Origin: a virus
Virus record (IMG/VR): IMGVR_UViG_3300012203_000036
Location: 1 to 43,252 of that record
Length of the DNA: 43,252 bases
Direction: 5' to 3' (one strand)
Within the stretch, counting starts at the first letter, position 1; every line of letters begins with the position of its first letter. The notes under the pieces are model-generated. The model made no database searches, was not told where the DNA came from, and saw only the letters and a list, made by a program, of their open reading frames with translations. A program made the translations under genes and the position numbers. This document shows positions 23,331 through 31,580 of this stretch, in pieces.

Positions 23331-23981
23331 ATGATCTACAACACGAAGATCGTGATCGACATTGAGAGCGGCGCAGTTCTGTTTAAGGATCTCCCACATT
23401 TCTATGATGGGCCTGTCGAGCTGTGCGACAAAAAAGCTAAAGGCATGGCGCAGCGGGCCGCTAATACCGCGACTGGCGAAGGCGCGCGCTACGGCGGGCA
23501 AGCGATGGACATCGGAGCGACGCTTGTGCCCGAGTACCGCAAGGAAGCAACGAATCCGACGGGCTTCAATCCTAATGATGTGAACGCGATGCTCGTCGGC
23601 GGTGAACAAGGCGCCGGCGGCGCGACTGGCGCACTCTCCGGAGAAGCATCATTGCGCGCGGCGCGATCGCGGAATACCGGAGCACTTTCTGGCGTCCTCG
23701 GCGAATTCGGGCGCGAGAAAACACGCACACTATCTTCTAACGCGCTCGGAGTGCAGGAAATGCAGGCGCGAGAAAAGATGCGTCAGAAGTCGGAAGGACT
23801 GCGCGGACTCGAAGGCATGTACGGTACGGATGTCGGCGCGCAGCTCAAGGAACAGCAGCTCGTGCCTGAAGATATCAATGCGATGCTGAAGGCCAATGAA
23901 ACCGGATGGGGCAAGAACCTGCAAGATTGGGTAAGAATAGCTACCGGCGCGGCCGCAACGGGGAAAGCAATTCATGGCTGA
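23331..23981 (+). CDS. Internal virion-type protein (small)
   Basis: A 216-residue protein; ATG 23331 follows the upstream stop by two bases. After a short beta start (IVIDIESGAVLFKDLPHF) it is Gly/Ala/Arg-rich and helical with few aromatic residues (GALSGVLGEFGREKTRTLSS; VQEMQAREKMRQKSEGLRG). It is the first of three helical genes upstream of lysis, the position taken by ejection proteins (T7 gp14-gp16 type) in podoviruses. It overlaps the next gene by 8 bp. No sequence-specific signature, so the role is inferred. Confidence 0.55.
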   Translation: MIYNTKIVIDIESGAVLFKDLPHFYDGPVELCDKKAKGMAQRAANTATGEGARYGGQAMDIGATLVPEYRKEATNPTGFNPNDVNAMLVGGEQGAGGATGALSGEASLRAARSRNTGALSGVLGEFGREKTRTLSSNALGVQEMQAREKMRQKSEGLRGLEGMYGTDVGAQLKEQQLVPEDINAMLKANETGWGKNLQDWVRIATGAAATGKAIHG

Positions 23982-25398
23982 ACCAACAACTGTTGATCCT
24001 GAACTTCTGAAAAGATTGCTCGATCCGACGCTCGGGCACAGTGATCTCGCGCTCGCTGAAGCGATCGATCGCACGCATCCGAATACGTCGCACGTCATTC
24101 CCGAAATCGGAGCGGCGCCGACGCTCGATCGCGCAGAAGCGCCGAAGTCGCTGTCGCCGATCGGCGGCGGCGGCGAACCGAAAGGACTGCCCGTTCTTTC
24201 CACGAAAGAGCAAAAAGGGCTGCCGATGCTTTCTCCGGGTGTGCGGCCGGGCACCGCGGTAGATTATGAAAATCAGCTCGAACGGCTGCGCGCGCCAGGT
24301 ACGCCAGCGACGACGACGCTCGGGAAGATCGGACATGGACTCGCGAAGATCGGAAACATCGCTGGCGACGTGTTCGCACCTGGCGTGATGGCGAACATCC
24401 CTGGGACGGATATGTTCAAGCGTGCGGAGATCCATGCGATCGAACCGCAACTAGAAGAAGCGCGGAAGACGGAAGAAGGCGCAAAGGAACGTCAGCAAAC
24501 TCACGAGCTGGCCGTCGGCAAAGAAAAATCGGAAGCCGAAGAGCGCGCCGCGCGTACGAAAAATCTAAACGAAAAAGATTCGGCGACACTCGCGCAGCAC
24601 GGATTGATGCGCGATGAAGAAGGCAATGTCAAACCGGATCCGACATCGCAGGTCTATCAGAAGAACGAACTAGCACGTCAGACGGTGATGAACGTGCAGA
24701 AATTCCGCGAAGCGCAGCAAGAACTTGTAGAAGCGCGCACCGAAGTCGAACGCGCGAAGAACGATCCGAATTCGCCGGCGTTCAAACAAGCTCAGGAACG
24801 TCTCGCGATGGCGCAAGAAGCTCATCGCGTCGCTGGCGCAAATCTTGCGCTACATCAGGAAGAATTCGCTAACAAACAGCACGAACAGCAATTCGTCAAA
24901 CCAGGCGGCCAGGCACAGAGCCGCGGATCCGCAGCGGATGCCGTGCTAGGGCTGTACGATGCGCCAGGCAAACCCGGGCTCGAATCGCTCGTGCGCAAAA
25001 ACGCGAAAGACTTGGGTCCATTGATGGGCCGGCTTGCGAAGGGGGAAATCGCGCTCGGCGATGTCGATCCATCGATCGCGGAATTGTACGGCGCGATGAA
25101 GAGCTTCTATGCTCTGCAGCCGGCCGTTCACGGATTCAGAAATGCCGAATTCGTGAAAGACTTCGAAACCGCGCTCGGCACTCTTGAACGGGATCCCGAT
25201 GCTTTCATCGCCGGCATGAAGGGACTTCGGCCGACACTAGAATCCGTTTCGAGAGAAGGCCGCACATTCAAAAAGCGGATCGTCGAAGGCGAAGGCGGCG
25301 GCGGTACGCCGAAGAAAGACGAAACCGGCGGCGGTGAAGAAGGCGGATCCGCGTTCGACAGGTGGAAAGCGGAAAAGGAAAAGAAGAAGAAACCCTGA
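23974..25398 (+). CDS. Internal virion-type protein (helical, middle)
   Basis: A 474-residue, mostly helical protein. After a Pro-rich first 130 residues, residues 150-310 form long coiled-coil helices (KTEEGAKERQQTHELAVGKE; EAQQELVEARTEVERAKNDP). The C-terminus is charged, ending in WKAEKEKKKKP. No catalytic motif. Position between two helical proteins and before lysis suggests an ejection or core protein that is released into the cell with the DNA. The stop overlaps the next start. Confidence 0.6.
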   Translation: MAEPTTVDPELLKRLLDPTLGHSDLALAEAIDRTHPNTSHVIPEIGAAPTLDRAEAPKSLSPIGGGGEPKGLPVLSTKEQKGLPMLSPGVRPGTAVDYENQLERLRAPGTPATTTLGKIGHGLAKIGNIAGDVFAPGVMANIPGTDMFKRAEIHAIEPQLEEARKTEEGAKERQQTHELAVGKEKSEAEERAARTKNLNEKDSATLAQHGLMRDEEGNVKPDPTSQVYQKNELARQTVMNVQKFREAQQELVEARTEVERAKNDPNSPAFKQAQERLAMAQEAHRVAGANLALHQEEFANKQHEQQFVKPGGQAQSRGSAADAVLGLYDAPGKPGLESLVRKNAKDLGPLMGRLAKGEIALGDVDPSIAELYGAMKSFYALQPAVHGFRNAEFVKDFETALGTLERDPDAFIAGMKGLRPTLESVSREGRTFKKRIVEGEGGGGTPKKDETGGGEEGGSAFDRWKAEKEKKKKP

Positions 25399-27668
25399 TG
25401 CCTGACGATTACACGCAAGACAAATCATTCATGTCGGCGACGCCGGCGGAACAGCACGAGTATTTGCTGTCCGTCGATTCCGGCTATGCGAAAGCTTCGA
25501 AGCAAGATCAGGGCGCTTTTCTCAATCAACTCATGGCGCCGTCGCGACTGGCGAAATCTGCGCAAGTGACGGAAACGGAGAAGGCCGCAATCGGCAAAGG
25601 CTACATTACTCCCGCGCAGGAAAAAGAGAATGTCAACAAGCTCGGCTACTACGGGCCGATCACTTCGGCACTAGAAAAGCACGGCATCACTCCCGGGCAC
25701 CTGGCGTCGGAAGGATGGGAAGGGCTGAAAGATATCGGCCGATCGGTAAAGAGCGTCGCCGGCGATATCAGCTCTTCGCGGCCGCTTGTGTTCGGATCCG
25801 CGGAAGAAGGGCCGCAAGAAAGCACGCTTCACAAGTACGTGATTCATCCTGCAGAGATCGAATCCGAGAAAGCGCGGCACGCCGGCAGTGATATCGAATC
25901 GATCGGGCATTCCGTCGCCGCCGCGCTTCCGGTGATCGGGCCGGCCATTTCGAACTTGTCGGAACAGGCGGGCACCGGCGATATCGGCGGCGCGATCGGC
26001 CGCGGTGCCGGCCAGGCCGCCGGCGCGAAGCTTCTCTCGAAAGTTCCCGGCGTTCTTCCGAAGCTCGAAGTGAATCCAGTCGAAATAGGCGCCGGGCTCG
26101 CTAAAGGCGAACTCACCGGCGTCAAGGTGAAAACTTCCGAAGCTGTTCAAGCTACGCGCCGCGTGACGGGGAAGCGGCTTACTGAAGAGCAAGCGGCTGC
26201 AAAGCCGGCGACAGCGGAATTTCAACCGGCGCTCGGGAACGCTACGCGCGAAGTACTAGAACATGCACAGAAAGAAGGGATCGAGCTTACGCCAGGCCAG
26301 GCGACGAATATGCCGCTTCCACGGATGATACAGGCGATTGGCGAACGAAGCCTGTTCGGATCCGACAAGCTCGCCGAAGGCATCGACAAGAATGCCGGCG
26401 CGTTCATGAAAGCGACGCGCGGATTCGCCGATCGCGTTGATCCGAAGGCGATGGGACTCTCTGAAGAATCGGCTGGCGAAGCGATCAAGCAGGCGACAGA
26501 GACGGGAAAGAGTGTGTCGCATGAAAACGCGTCAGCCGGTTTCAAAGATGTCATCGACGCGCACGGAAAAGAAATCGTCGACACTTCGAACATTTCGAAA
26601 AAGTGGCAAGAAGCGCGCGAATCTTTGCCGATGGGCGCAGAAGAAAAGATCCTCGCCGAAGTACCGCGGAACATGGCCGCGCATGTCGAAGAACTTCTGT
26701 CGCCGACGGGAATGAAAGCGCAGCTTCCTTTCGAGAAAGCTGTCGCACTGCGATCGGTATTCCGTGAACTCGGGGAAAGCGATACATTGCCGACGAAATC
26801 GCAAGGCGTTTTCCGCCAGATGATGAAGGCGACAGATACGGCGATGGAAACGGCGGCCGACAAAGGCAACTTCACGAAAGAATGGCGCGAAGGAAACAAG
26901 GGCTGGAAGGATTACGTCGAAAAATACGGCGACAAGCAAAGCCCGCTCGCGCGGATCCTGAAGCAAGCGGATCCCGCAAAGATCACTCGGGATCTTCTCA
27001 ATCGCGCATCGGCGAAAGATATCGAGATCCTGAAGAACGAAAAACTCGACAGCGCGCTCGAAGCGCTGAAGCGCCAGGTGATCGAAGAGATCGCAAAGAA
27101 CAAATTCACCGTCGGCCGAAACGGGCTCGGCGGATTCTCGCATTCGTTCCTGCATACGCTGTTCGGGCCCGAAGCGATCAAAGAGCTGTATCTGAAAGCG
27201 GACATCGGCCGGCGTTTCAACTGGCAGATGAATCCTTCCGGCACGTCTAACGTAATGATAGCTGAGAGCCAAGTCGCGCATCCGGAACCATCGAAGCTCG
27301 GGCTTCTCTACGGCGCCGCACGCACATCGATGCCGCGGCCGGCGGGATCCTACCTGCCGGACATCGCGCCGGCCGGCACAATCAAGCCGCTCGGCACGCC
27401 GCCGATGCCAGTTCCTTCGACGTCAGGTGAAAACCGGCCGGCGAATGGATTCAAAGCCGGGATCAATCCCGTCGGAGCCGAAGCGACGATGAAACCGATT
27501 GAGACACAAGATATGATCACCGGACTCTCGACGGAGATCGCGCGGATGAAGGATACGCTCAGAACTTCGACGAGATCCGCTGCAGAGAAAGCAGCATTGA
27601 AAAAACAAATCGACGAATATCAAGAGCGCGTCGACATGCTTCGCGCCAAAGGGAAAAATGAGCGATGA
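25398..27668 (+). CDS. Internal virion-type protein (large)
   Basis: A 756-residue protein starting at ATG 25398, overlapping the upstream stop; 12 codons of an earlier frame extension are rejected. It is Lys/Glu-rich and helical, with a Gly/Ala-rich amphipathic part at 180-240 (VAAALPVIGPAISNLSEQAG; GGAIGRGAGQAAGAKLLSKV) that could insert into a membrane, and a C-terminal coiled coil. The size and placement match the largest ejection protein of podoviruses (about 750-1300 residues). No lytic transglycosylase signature is seen. It overlaps the small membrane gene by 11 bp. Confidence 0.65.
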   Translation: MPDDYTQDKSFMSATPAEQHEYLLSVDSGYAKASKQDQGAFLNQLMAPSRLAKSAQVTETEKAAIGKGYITPAQEKENVNKLGYYGPITSALEKHGITPGHLASEGWEGLKDIGRSVKSVAGDISSSRPLVFGSAEEGPQESTLHKYVIHPAEIESEKARHAGSDIESIGHSVAAALPVIGPAISNLSEQAGTGDIGGAIGRGAGQAAGAKLLSKVPGVLPKLEVNPVEIGAGLAKGELTGVKVKTSEAVQATRRVTGKRLTEEQAAAKPATAEFQPALGNATREVLEHAQKEGIELTPGQATNMPLPRMIQAIGERSLFGSDKLAEGIDKNAGAFMKATRGFADRVDPKAMGLSEESAGEAIKQATETGKSVSHENASAGFKDVIDAHGKEIVDTSNISKKWQEARESLPMGAEEKILAEVPRNMAAHVEELLSPTGMKAQLPFEKAVALRSVFRELGESDTLPTKSQGVFRQMMKATDTAMETAADKGNFTKEWREGNKGWKDYVEKYGDKQSPLARILKQADPAKITRDLLNRASAKDIEILKNEKLDSALEALKRQVIEEIAKNKFTVGRNGLGGFSHSFLHTLFGPEAIKELYLKADIGRRFNWQMNPSGTSNVMIAESQVAHPEPSKLGLLYGAARTSMPRPAGSYLPDIAPAGTIKPLGTPPMPVPSTSGENRPANGFKAGINPVGAEATMKPIETQDMITGLSTEIARMKDTLRTSTRSAAEKAALKKQIDEYQERVDMLRAKGKNER

Positions 27669-27936
27669 ACTTTTGCATATCGTTCTCGCCGTCGTCCCTG
27701 TTATCTTTACCGCGGGCGGTTTCTATGTTTACGTTCGAATCAGCTTCAAACAAGTGATCAGGGAAGCGAAAGCCAACCACGAATTGATCATCAAAGACAT
27801 CGACGGGCTCGGGGGAATCATTCGCAATGGCGCGACGGATGCCGCGCGCCGCTACCACAATCTTTCGATGGCAGTACTTGTCGCCGCTCCTTTGGACAAG
27901 GAAACAGAAGTTACCAAACTCCTAAAAGAAGGGTGA
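27658..27936 (+). CDS. Small membrane protein at the start of the lysis cassette
   Basis: A 92-residue protein with one N-terminal transmembrane helix (LLHIVLAVVPVIFTAGGFYV, residues 5-24) and a charged helical tail (ISFKQVIREAKANHELIIKD). It lies 5' of the holin gene with the same strand. It could be a pinholin, antiholin or an unrelated membrane protein; the sequence alone does not decide. Confidence 0.55.
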   Translation: MSDELLHIVLAVVPVIFTAGGFYVYVRISFKQVIREAKANHELIIKDIDGLGGIIRNGATDAARRYHNLSMAVLVAAPLDKETEVTKLLKEG

Positions 27937-27938
27937 CG

Positions 27939-28178
27939 ATGATCCTATCCCCATCGCAGCACGAACTCGTTCTAACCATCTTCACACTCAAAAGAAAACG
28001 CCGCCTAGAAACGGAAAACGTCAAAGACAGGGATGAGGCCGACTTGCAGGATGTCCTCAGCGCATTGGAAACGGCCAGTTTGGTGATCGTTCCATTGGGA
28101 GTGATCGAAGCCCTGAAAAACACCATCAGTGATTTGAACGGCAAACTACAAAAGGCACAAACCGATACGGCGGCCTGA
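27939..28178 (+). CDS. Small helical hypothetical protein
   Basis: A 79-residue protein; ATG 27939 has AGAAGGG at good spacing, and is preferred to the GTG at 27933. Charged and helical, with a hydrophobic segment (LETASLVIVPLGVIEAL) too polar for a clear membrane span. It ends in a coiled-coil-like stretch (LKNTISDLNGKLQKAQT). Function unknown. Confidence 0.5.
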   Translation: MILSPSQHELVLTIFTLKRKRRLETENVKDRDEADLQDVLSALETASLVIVPLGVIEALKNTISDLNGKLQKAQTDTAA

Positions 28179-28187
28179 AAAGGAGAA

Positions 28188-28391
28188 ATGATGCACAATT
28201 TGGCAATTTATTTCATTGTTGGACTGTTTGCTTTCGCTGGCGGATTCGCGCTCGGCCGGCTCAAAGGTCTTGCGATGCTGAAAGTCTTTCAAGATCACAT
28301 CAACGCGCTCGAAGCAAGCGTCGGCAATCTCGCGCAAATCGAAGGCACGAAGATCCGCTTGTTCATCGATGAGCTGAGAAAGAAGTTGTAA
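28188..28391 (+). CDS. Small membrane protein
   Basis: A 67-residue protein with AGGAG before the ATG-ATG start. One N-terminal transmembrane helix (LAIYFIVGLFAFAGGFALG), then a helix with conserved-looking charge (LKVFQDHINALEASVGNLAQ). It is coupled to the holin gene (its last base starts the holin ATG). Role in lysis or as a spanin-like helper is possible but not shown. Confidence 0.55.
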   Translation: MMHNLAIYFIVGLFAFAGGFALGRLKGLAMLKVFQDHINALEASVGNLAQIEGTKIRLFIDELRKKL

Positions 28392-28882
28392 TGGCTGATA
28401 TCGGCAAATTCTTCGGTTCTCTTTTCGGTTCAGCGGCCGCGGGAGTAGTATCGCCGGCGGGGCAAGTGATCGAAGGCACAAGCAAACTGATCGGCATGTT
28501 CAAACTGTCGCCGGAACTGAAAGCGAAGCTGCAGGCGGAACTCACTGAAGGGAATCTCGATCTCGAAAAAGCCGAACTCGCCGCGCAAGTCGGCGCCATG
28601 CAGGGCCAGCTTGAAATCAATAAGCAGGAAGCTGCAAGCGCGAATTGGTTTGTGGCCGGATGGCGGCCGGCTGTCGGTTGGGTGTGCGTGCTCGGTTTGT
28701 TTTGGGCTTATGTGTTAGAGCCGTTCGTCGAATTCGGACTGATCAACTTCAAAGGGAAACTTCCGGATGGCATACCGCACCTGGACACCGGCACACTGAT
28801 TAGCGGACTATTGATCCCGCTTCTCGGACTCGGAGCCATGCGAACGGTAGAGAAACTGCGGGATGCCGCGGGGAATCACTGA
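28391..28882 (+). CDS. Holin, three-segment GTA type
   Basis: A 163-residue protein matching the three-transmembrane holin family (GTA_holin_3TM pattern). After an N-terminal amphipathic and coiled-coil region, the signature ASANWFVAGWRPAVGWVCVL opens the first segment, with a second near LFWAYVLEPFVEFGLI and a third in LISGLLIPLLGLGAMRTVEK, ending in the typical RTVEKLRDA. Holins form the membrane holes through which the endolysin passes at a set time. The endolysin follows 130 bp downstream. Confidence 0.85.
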   Translation: MADIGKFFGSLFGSAAAGVVSPAGQVIEGTSKLIGMFKLSPELKAKLQAELTEGNLDLEKAELAAQVGAMQGQLEINKQEAASANWFVAGWRPAVGWVCVLGLFWAYVLEPFVEFGLINFKGKLPDGIPHLDTGTLISGLLIPLLGLGAMRTVEKLRDAAGNH

Positions 28883-28883
28883 T

Positions 28884-29018
28884 ATGGTCTGGTGGATTTC
28901 ACATCACATGTTCACGATCTCGCTTTTACTTCTCATCTTTTTTTCTGGCGCGGGTGTCTTCCATCTGCACCGCCGATGGAAACATCGTCAATGGGTGAAG
29001 TCGCTGAGGAATCGATGA
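28884..29018 (+). CDS. 44-residue membrane protein between holin and endolysin
   Basis: ATG 28884 follows the holin stop by one base, and the stop (29016-29018) overlaps the endolysin start in ATGA form. The protein has an N-terminal transmembrane helix (MFTISLLLLIFFSGAGVFHL) and a strongly basic tail (HRRWKHRQWVKSLRNR). It was not found in longer-frame tables because of its length, but the coupling on both sides supports it. It may help lysis, for example as a spanin-like or regulator peptide. Confidence 0.55.
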   Translation: MVWWISHHMFTISLLLLIFFSGAGVFHLHRRWKHRQWVKSLRNR

Positions 29019-29464
29019 GAGCATCCTTCGATGCCGCTTTCACCGCTCTGGAATTGCACGAAGGCGGATACTCAAACAATCCCGCGGATCCTGGCGGCGA
29101 AACGATGTACGGCATCACCGCGCGCGTCGCACGTAAGCACGGATACGCCGGCGCGATGCGCGATCTCCCGCTCGATCTCGCGAAGTCGATCGCGAAGGCC
29201 GAGTATTGGGATTCTGTCGCCGGCGACGAGCTGCCCGACAAGCTCGACTTCACGGTGTTCGATGCCGCGTACAACTCAGGGCCGGAACGCGCCGAAAAAT
29301 GGCTCGGCCAGGCGCGGCAACCTGCGACTGATGACGTCGACAAGATCGTGATGCGATTCGACGCATATCGCCTGCTCTTTCTTGATTCGCTTCCTACCTG
29401 GCCGAGCTTTGGCCGCGGATGGGCTCGACGCATCGCGGAAAATCTCTTGCGCGCGGCCGCCTGA
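29015..29464 (+). CDS. Endolysin, GH108 lysozyme
   Basis: A 149-residue protein; ATG 29015 has GAGG at 5-nt spacing, so upstream in-frame starts are rejected. The N-terminal glycoside hydrolase 108 signature LELHEGGYSNNPADPGGET holds the catalytic Glu (residue 16), followed by MYGITARVARKHGY. The C-terminal half has the peptidoglycan-binding part typical of the family (LDFTVFDAAYNSGPERAEKW). It hydrolyses the peptidoglycan glycan backbone once the holin opens the membrane. No secretion signal, consistent with holin dependence. Confidence 0.9.
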   Translation: MRASFDAAFTALELHEGGYSNNPADPGGETMYGITARVARKHGYAGAMRDLPLDLAKSIAKAEYWDSVAGDELPDKLDFTVFDAAYNSGPERAEKWLGQARQPATDDVDKIVMRFDAYRLLFLDSLPTWPSFGRGWARRIAENLLRAAA

Positions 29465-29520
29465 TTCGTTTATGCTCACCGCGTCTTCCCTTGAGAGAGG
29501 GAAACTCCGTTGCTTTCATG

Positions 29521-29549
29521 GTGGGCCGGGATTCGGACTCCCGGCCCAC
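29521..29549 (+). terminator. Perfect 10-bp hairpin after the endolysin gene
   Basis: GTGGGCCGGG (29521-29530) pairs exactly with CCCGGCCCAC (29540-29549) around a 9-nt loop. There is no T-run. A weaker hairpin (TTCCC...GGGAA) precedes it. It may reduce transcription into, or process the message of, the next gene. Confidence 0.5.
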
Positions 29550-29565
29550 TCCCTTGTGAGGAAAA

Positions 29566-30036
29566 ATGTCATTTCAAGATGATCTGATGCGAGCTGATGC
29601 GATCCGCGAAATTCGCGCGAGCGGCTGCACACTGCCAGGTGTCGCCGAGCTGATCGTCGACTTTCACGGCGCCGTGCATGTATTGACGAACGTGCCGAAG
29701 ATCCAGACACTCGGTGAAGAAGTCGCCGCATCCGATAGTGAGCAAGGCACGAAGATGCGCCAGCTCTTGTACGTGCAGGCAAAGGCAACGGGAACCGCTG
29801 CAAGCGAAGTGCTGATGACGAACAAAGATGAAACGAAGACTTCCACGCCGAGCGAATCGAAGGCCGCCGCCGCTGCCAGTGCCGGCGCGTCGACGGGATC
29901 CGCTTCGGACGCCGCGGCGGCTGTCGGGGCTTCCGACGAAGCTACCGCCGCGGCGGGAATTCCGGCGGAACCGAGCCCGGGCGCCGCCCCTGAAACTTCC
30001 GTCGCTCAAGGGGAATGGCAGGCGCAAGGATCCTGA
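29566..30036 (+). CDS. Hypothetical protein with disordered Ala/Gly-rich tail
   Basis: A 156-residue protein. The first 70 residues are a folded-looking part (LPGVAELIVDFHGAVHVLTN; KIQTLGEEVAASDS); the rest is Ala/Ser/Gly-rich with repeats of AAAASAGAST character, likely disordered. It is the last rightward gene before the terminator, after the lysis genes. Function unknown; there is no signal or membrane segment. Confidence 0.55.
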   Translation: MSFQDDLMRADAIREIRASGCTLPGVAELIVDFHGAVHVLTNVPKIQTLGEEVAASDSEQGTKMRQLLYVQAKATGTAASEVLMTNKDETKTSTPSESKAAAAASAGASTGSASDAAAAVGASDEATAAAGIPAEPSPGAAPETSVAQGEWQAQGS

Positions 30037-30059
30037 CGAGCGGATAGTACGGAACGACG

Positions 30060-30110
30060 AAGCCCGCCGGACTTTCCAGTGCGCTCCACTGGAACCCCGG
30101 CGGGCTTTTC
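30060..30110. terminator. Strong hairpin terminator between converging gene blocks
   Basis: AAGCCCGCCGG (30060-30070) pairs with CCGGCGGGCTT (30097-30107); the enclosed bases form a second stem (TTCCAGTG with CACTGGAA). T-rich bases follow on the right and A-rich bases precede on the left, so it can stop transcription from both sides: late genes from the left, the leftward cluster from the right. Confidence 0.85.
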
Positions 30111-30131
30111 GCTTTCAGGGAGAAAGATCGT

Positions 30132-30311
30132 TTATTTCTCTTCGATGAATTCGATCTCGTGCCGGCCGAATCGCCAGGCATCGAATTCTTCATTTGTCAT
30201 TACAAGATTACCGGCTTTCCCGAGTGTACGTCCTTTGTTCCCGCTGAACACCCGCATGTGCGTGTGCCCGCCGATCCGCTGCCAATAGATTCGAATCGTC
30301 TTCTCGCTCAT
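30132..30311 (-). CDS. Small hypothetical protein at the end of the leftward cluster
   Basis: A 59-residue protein; ATG at 30311 (read leftward) has GGAAGGG before it and overlaps the previous gene's stop, so the longer frame to 30494 is rejected. Sequence features: TIRIYWQRIGGHTHMRVFSG, then KAGNLVMTNEEFDAWRFG. Compact, mixed alpha/beta, no membrane segment. Final gene before the terminator. Function unknown. Confidence 0.55.
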   Translation of the reverse strand: MSEKTIRIYWQRIGGHTHMRVFSGNKGRTLGKAGNLVMTNEEFDAWRFGRHEIEFIEEK

Positions 30312-30439
30312 TTTTTCCCTTCCAGCCAACGCCGCAAGTCTTCCGCCTTTCGTTTGGTCCACTGAATCAGAGCTTCGAGATTCCCACCTGCCCATACCAC
30401 AAACAAAACGCATAGAAGAATCCACGCGGCAACGAGCAC
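30308..30439 (-). CDS. 43-residue membrane protein
   Basis: Too short for usual cut-offs, but supported because its stop overlaps the next start in ATGA form. The GTG at 30439 lies three bases after the previous stop; a TTG at 30472 is an alternative start. The protein has one transmembrane helix (LVAAWILLCVLFVVWAGG) and a charged tail (TKRKAEDLRRWLEGKK). It may modify the host membrane; function unknown. Confidence 0.45.
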   Translation of the reverse strand: MLVAAWILLCVLFVVWAGGNLEALIQWTKRKAEDLRRWLEGKK

Positions 30440-30441
30440 TT

Positions 30442-30627
30442 TCAATTTCTCGCCAACGTATCGATTGTCCAACGCAAGAGCTGACTGACTTCAAAGATCA
30501 GCACGGCGATCCCGATCGACAGGAACCACGATTGAACCGGATGTTCAAGACACCATCGATCGAACCGTTTCAGTTGTTCCTGCCGGCGCAGATGCTCGGC
30601 ATGTTCTCGCCAGATGTCTTTCATCAT
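30442..30627 (-). CDS. Small membrane protein
   Basis: A 61-residue protein; ATG 30627 overlaps the previous stop (ATGA), supporting this start over the GTG at 30645. An N-terminal charged helix (DIWREHAEHLRRQEQLKRFD) precedes one transmembrane helix (QSWFLSIGIAVLIFEVSQLL). Function unknown. Confidence 0.5.
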   Translation of the reverse strand: MMKDIWREHAEHLRRQEQLKRFDRWCLEHPVQSWFLSIGIAVLIFEVSQLLRWTIDTLARN

Positions 30628-30836
30628 GCACCGTGATTCTGGCACATTGGATGATCAGCGATCGGATGCCAGGCGCCGCATGCCGCGCAAAGGAAGAAGA
30701 TGAATCCCGCGGTGAGCCCGCGATGCATCAGCGCGCATTCGGGATTCTTGCAAGTCGGCCGGCTGAAGAGTCCGAGAACTGTCGTGCCTTTCGCGTCTTC
30801 CGCGACAAACTGCCCGTCTTTGAGATAAGTGATCAT
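30624..30836 (-). CDS. Small zinc-ribbon-like membrane-associated protein
   Basis: A 70-residue protein coupled by ATGA on both sides. The Cys/His pattern TCKNPECALMHRGLTAG, then FLCAACGAWHPIADHPMCQ gives five Cys with several His, suggesting a zinc site around a short hydrophobic stretch (GLTAGFIFFLC). Function unknown. Confidence 0.5.
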   Translation of the reverse strand: MITYLKDGQFVAEDAKGTTVLGLFSRPTCKNPECALMHRGLTAGFIFFLCAACGAWHPIADHPMCQNHGA

Positions 30837-30955
30837 CGCTTACCGCCTTTCGGAGAAACCCATAAAGACAACAAAACACAGAGCTGCAGAAAGCCGAAGT
30901 ACAGAACCGATGGCAAGGCGATCAGGATGATGAGAAATGCAGCAAGTTTGATCAT
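30833..30955 (-). CDS. 40-residue membrane protein
   Basis: The gene starts at ATG 30955, which overlaps the previous stop, and its stop overlaps the next ATG. The protein is one hydrophobic helix (LAAFLIILIALPSVLYFGFL) with a following Cys and short basic tail (SPKGGKR). The double coupling is the main evidence. Function unknown. Confidence 0.5.
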   Translation of the reverse strand: MIKLAAFLIILIALPSVLYFGFLQLCVLLSLWVSPKGGKR

Positions 30956-31134
30956 TTTAGCACTTCCACTTCATCAGTTCTAAAAGTTCCGGCCGGCTTC
31001 GCATCCATCGGCACGCCGGGATCGTATCCGTTCAGGCGGATGAATTCGTGCAGCGCGCCGATCGCTGAATCCGCCCAGACAAGATACTTCTTCCATACGC
31101 CAGGATCGTATTTCACGGTGACGATGTAGTTCAC
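30952..31134 (-). CDS. Small hypothetical protein
   Basis: A 60-residue protein with GTG start (31134) overlapping the upstream stop and GGCGGTG before it. Pattern: NYIVTVKYDPGVWKKYLVWA, then ALHEFIRLNGYDPGVPM; a small mixed fold with no membrane or metal motif. Function unknown. Confidence 0.5.
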   Translation of the reverse strand: MNYIVTVKYDPGVWKKYLVWADSAIGALHEFIRLNGYDPGVPMDAKPAGTFRTDEVEVLK

Positions 31135-31580
31135 GATTCACCGCCTTTCATTGCTTTCTCTATCCGTTCTTTAATCGAAAAACTGTGCTGTACTTCAAAG
31201 GCATTGCGCCGTGCTTCCGCTGCGATCACTGCATCGCAGAGCTTGCTGTATTCTGCAAAATGTTCGGGATCGATCGTCCCTTCGAGCCGCCAACATTGAG
31301 CAACGCCTTTTTTCCCTTCCCATTTTACGAGGATGTTGTGATTCCCGATATGAATTCCAGTGCATTTGCCGGAACGAAGAACTCCATCTGAGCCATCCCA
31401 CTGAATGAATGGGATAGGTTCGATCTTATCGTTCTTTGTGACGCGCTCAAGTTTGTCGCGAAGAAGTTCGAGTGTCTTTGCTTCGATTTCCTGTTCGTTG
31501 TATTCGGCCGAGAAATCCCCGTTCGAGTCGACATCCACATCGAATTTTTTGCCGCGTATGGTGATAGTCGTGATCTTCAT
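31131..31580 (-). CDS. Hypothetical protein of the leftward cluster
   Basis: A 149-residue protein; ATG 31580 overlaps the previous stop, so the longer frame (to 31841) is rejected. The N-terminus is beta-like (MKITTITIRGKKFDVDVDSN), then a helix (ETLELLRDKLERVTKNDK-like) and a beta core (FIQWDGSDGVLRSGKCTGIH; NILVKWEGKKGVAQCWRLEG), ending in a helical basic tail. It may bind a nucleic acid or small ligand; family not recognised. Confidence 0.5.
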   Translation of the reverse strand: MKITTITIRGKKFDVDVDSNGDFSAEYNEQEIEAKTLELLRDKLERVTKNDKIEPIPFIQWDGSDGVLRSGKCTGIHIGNHNILVKWEGKKGVAQCWRLEGTIDPEHFAEYSKLCDAVIAAEARRNAFEVQHSFSIKERIEKAMKGGES

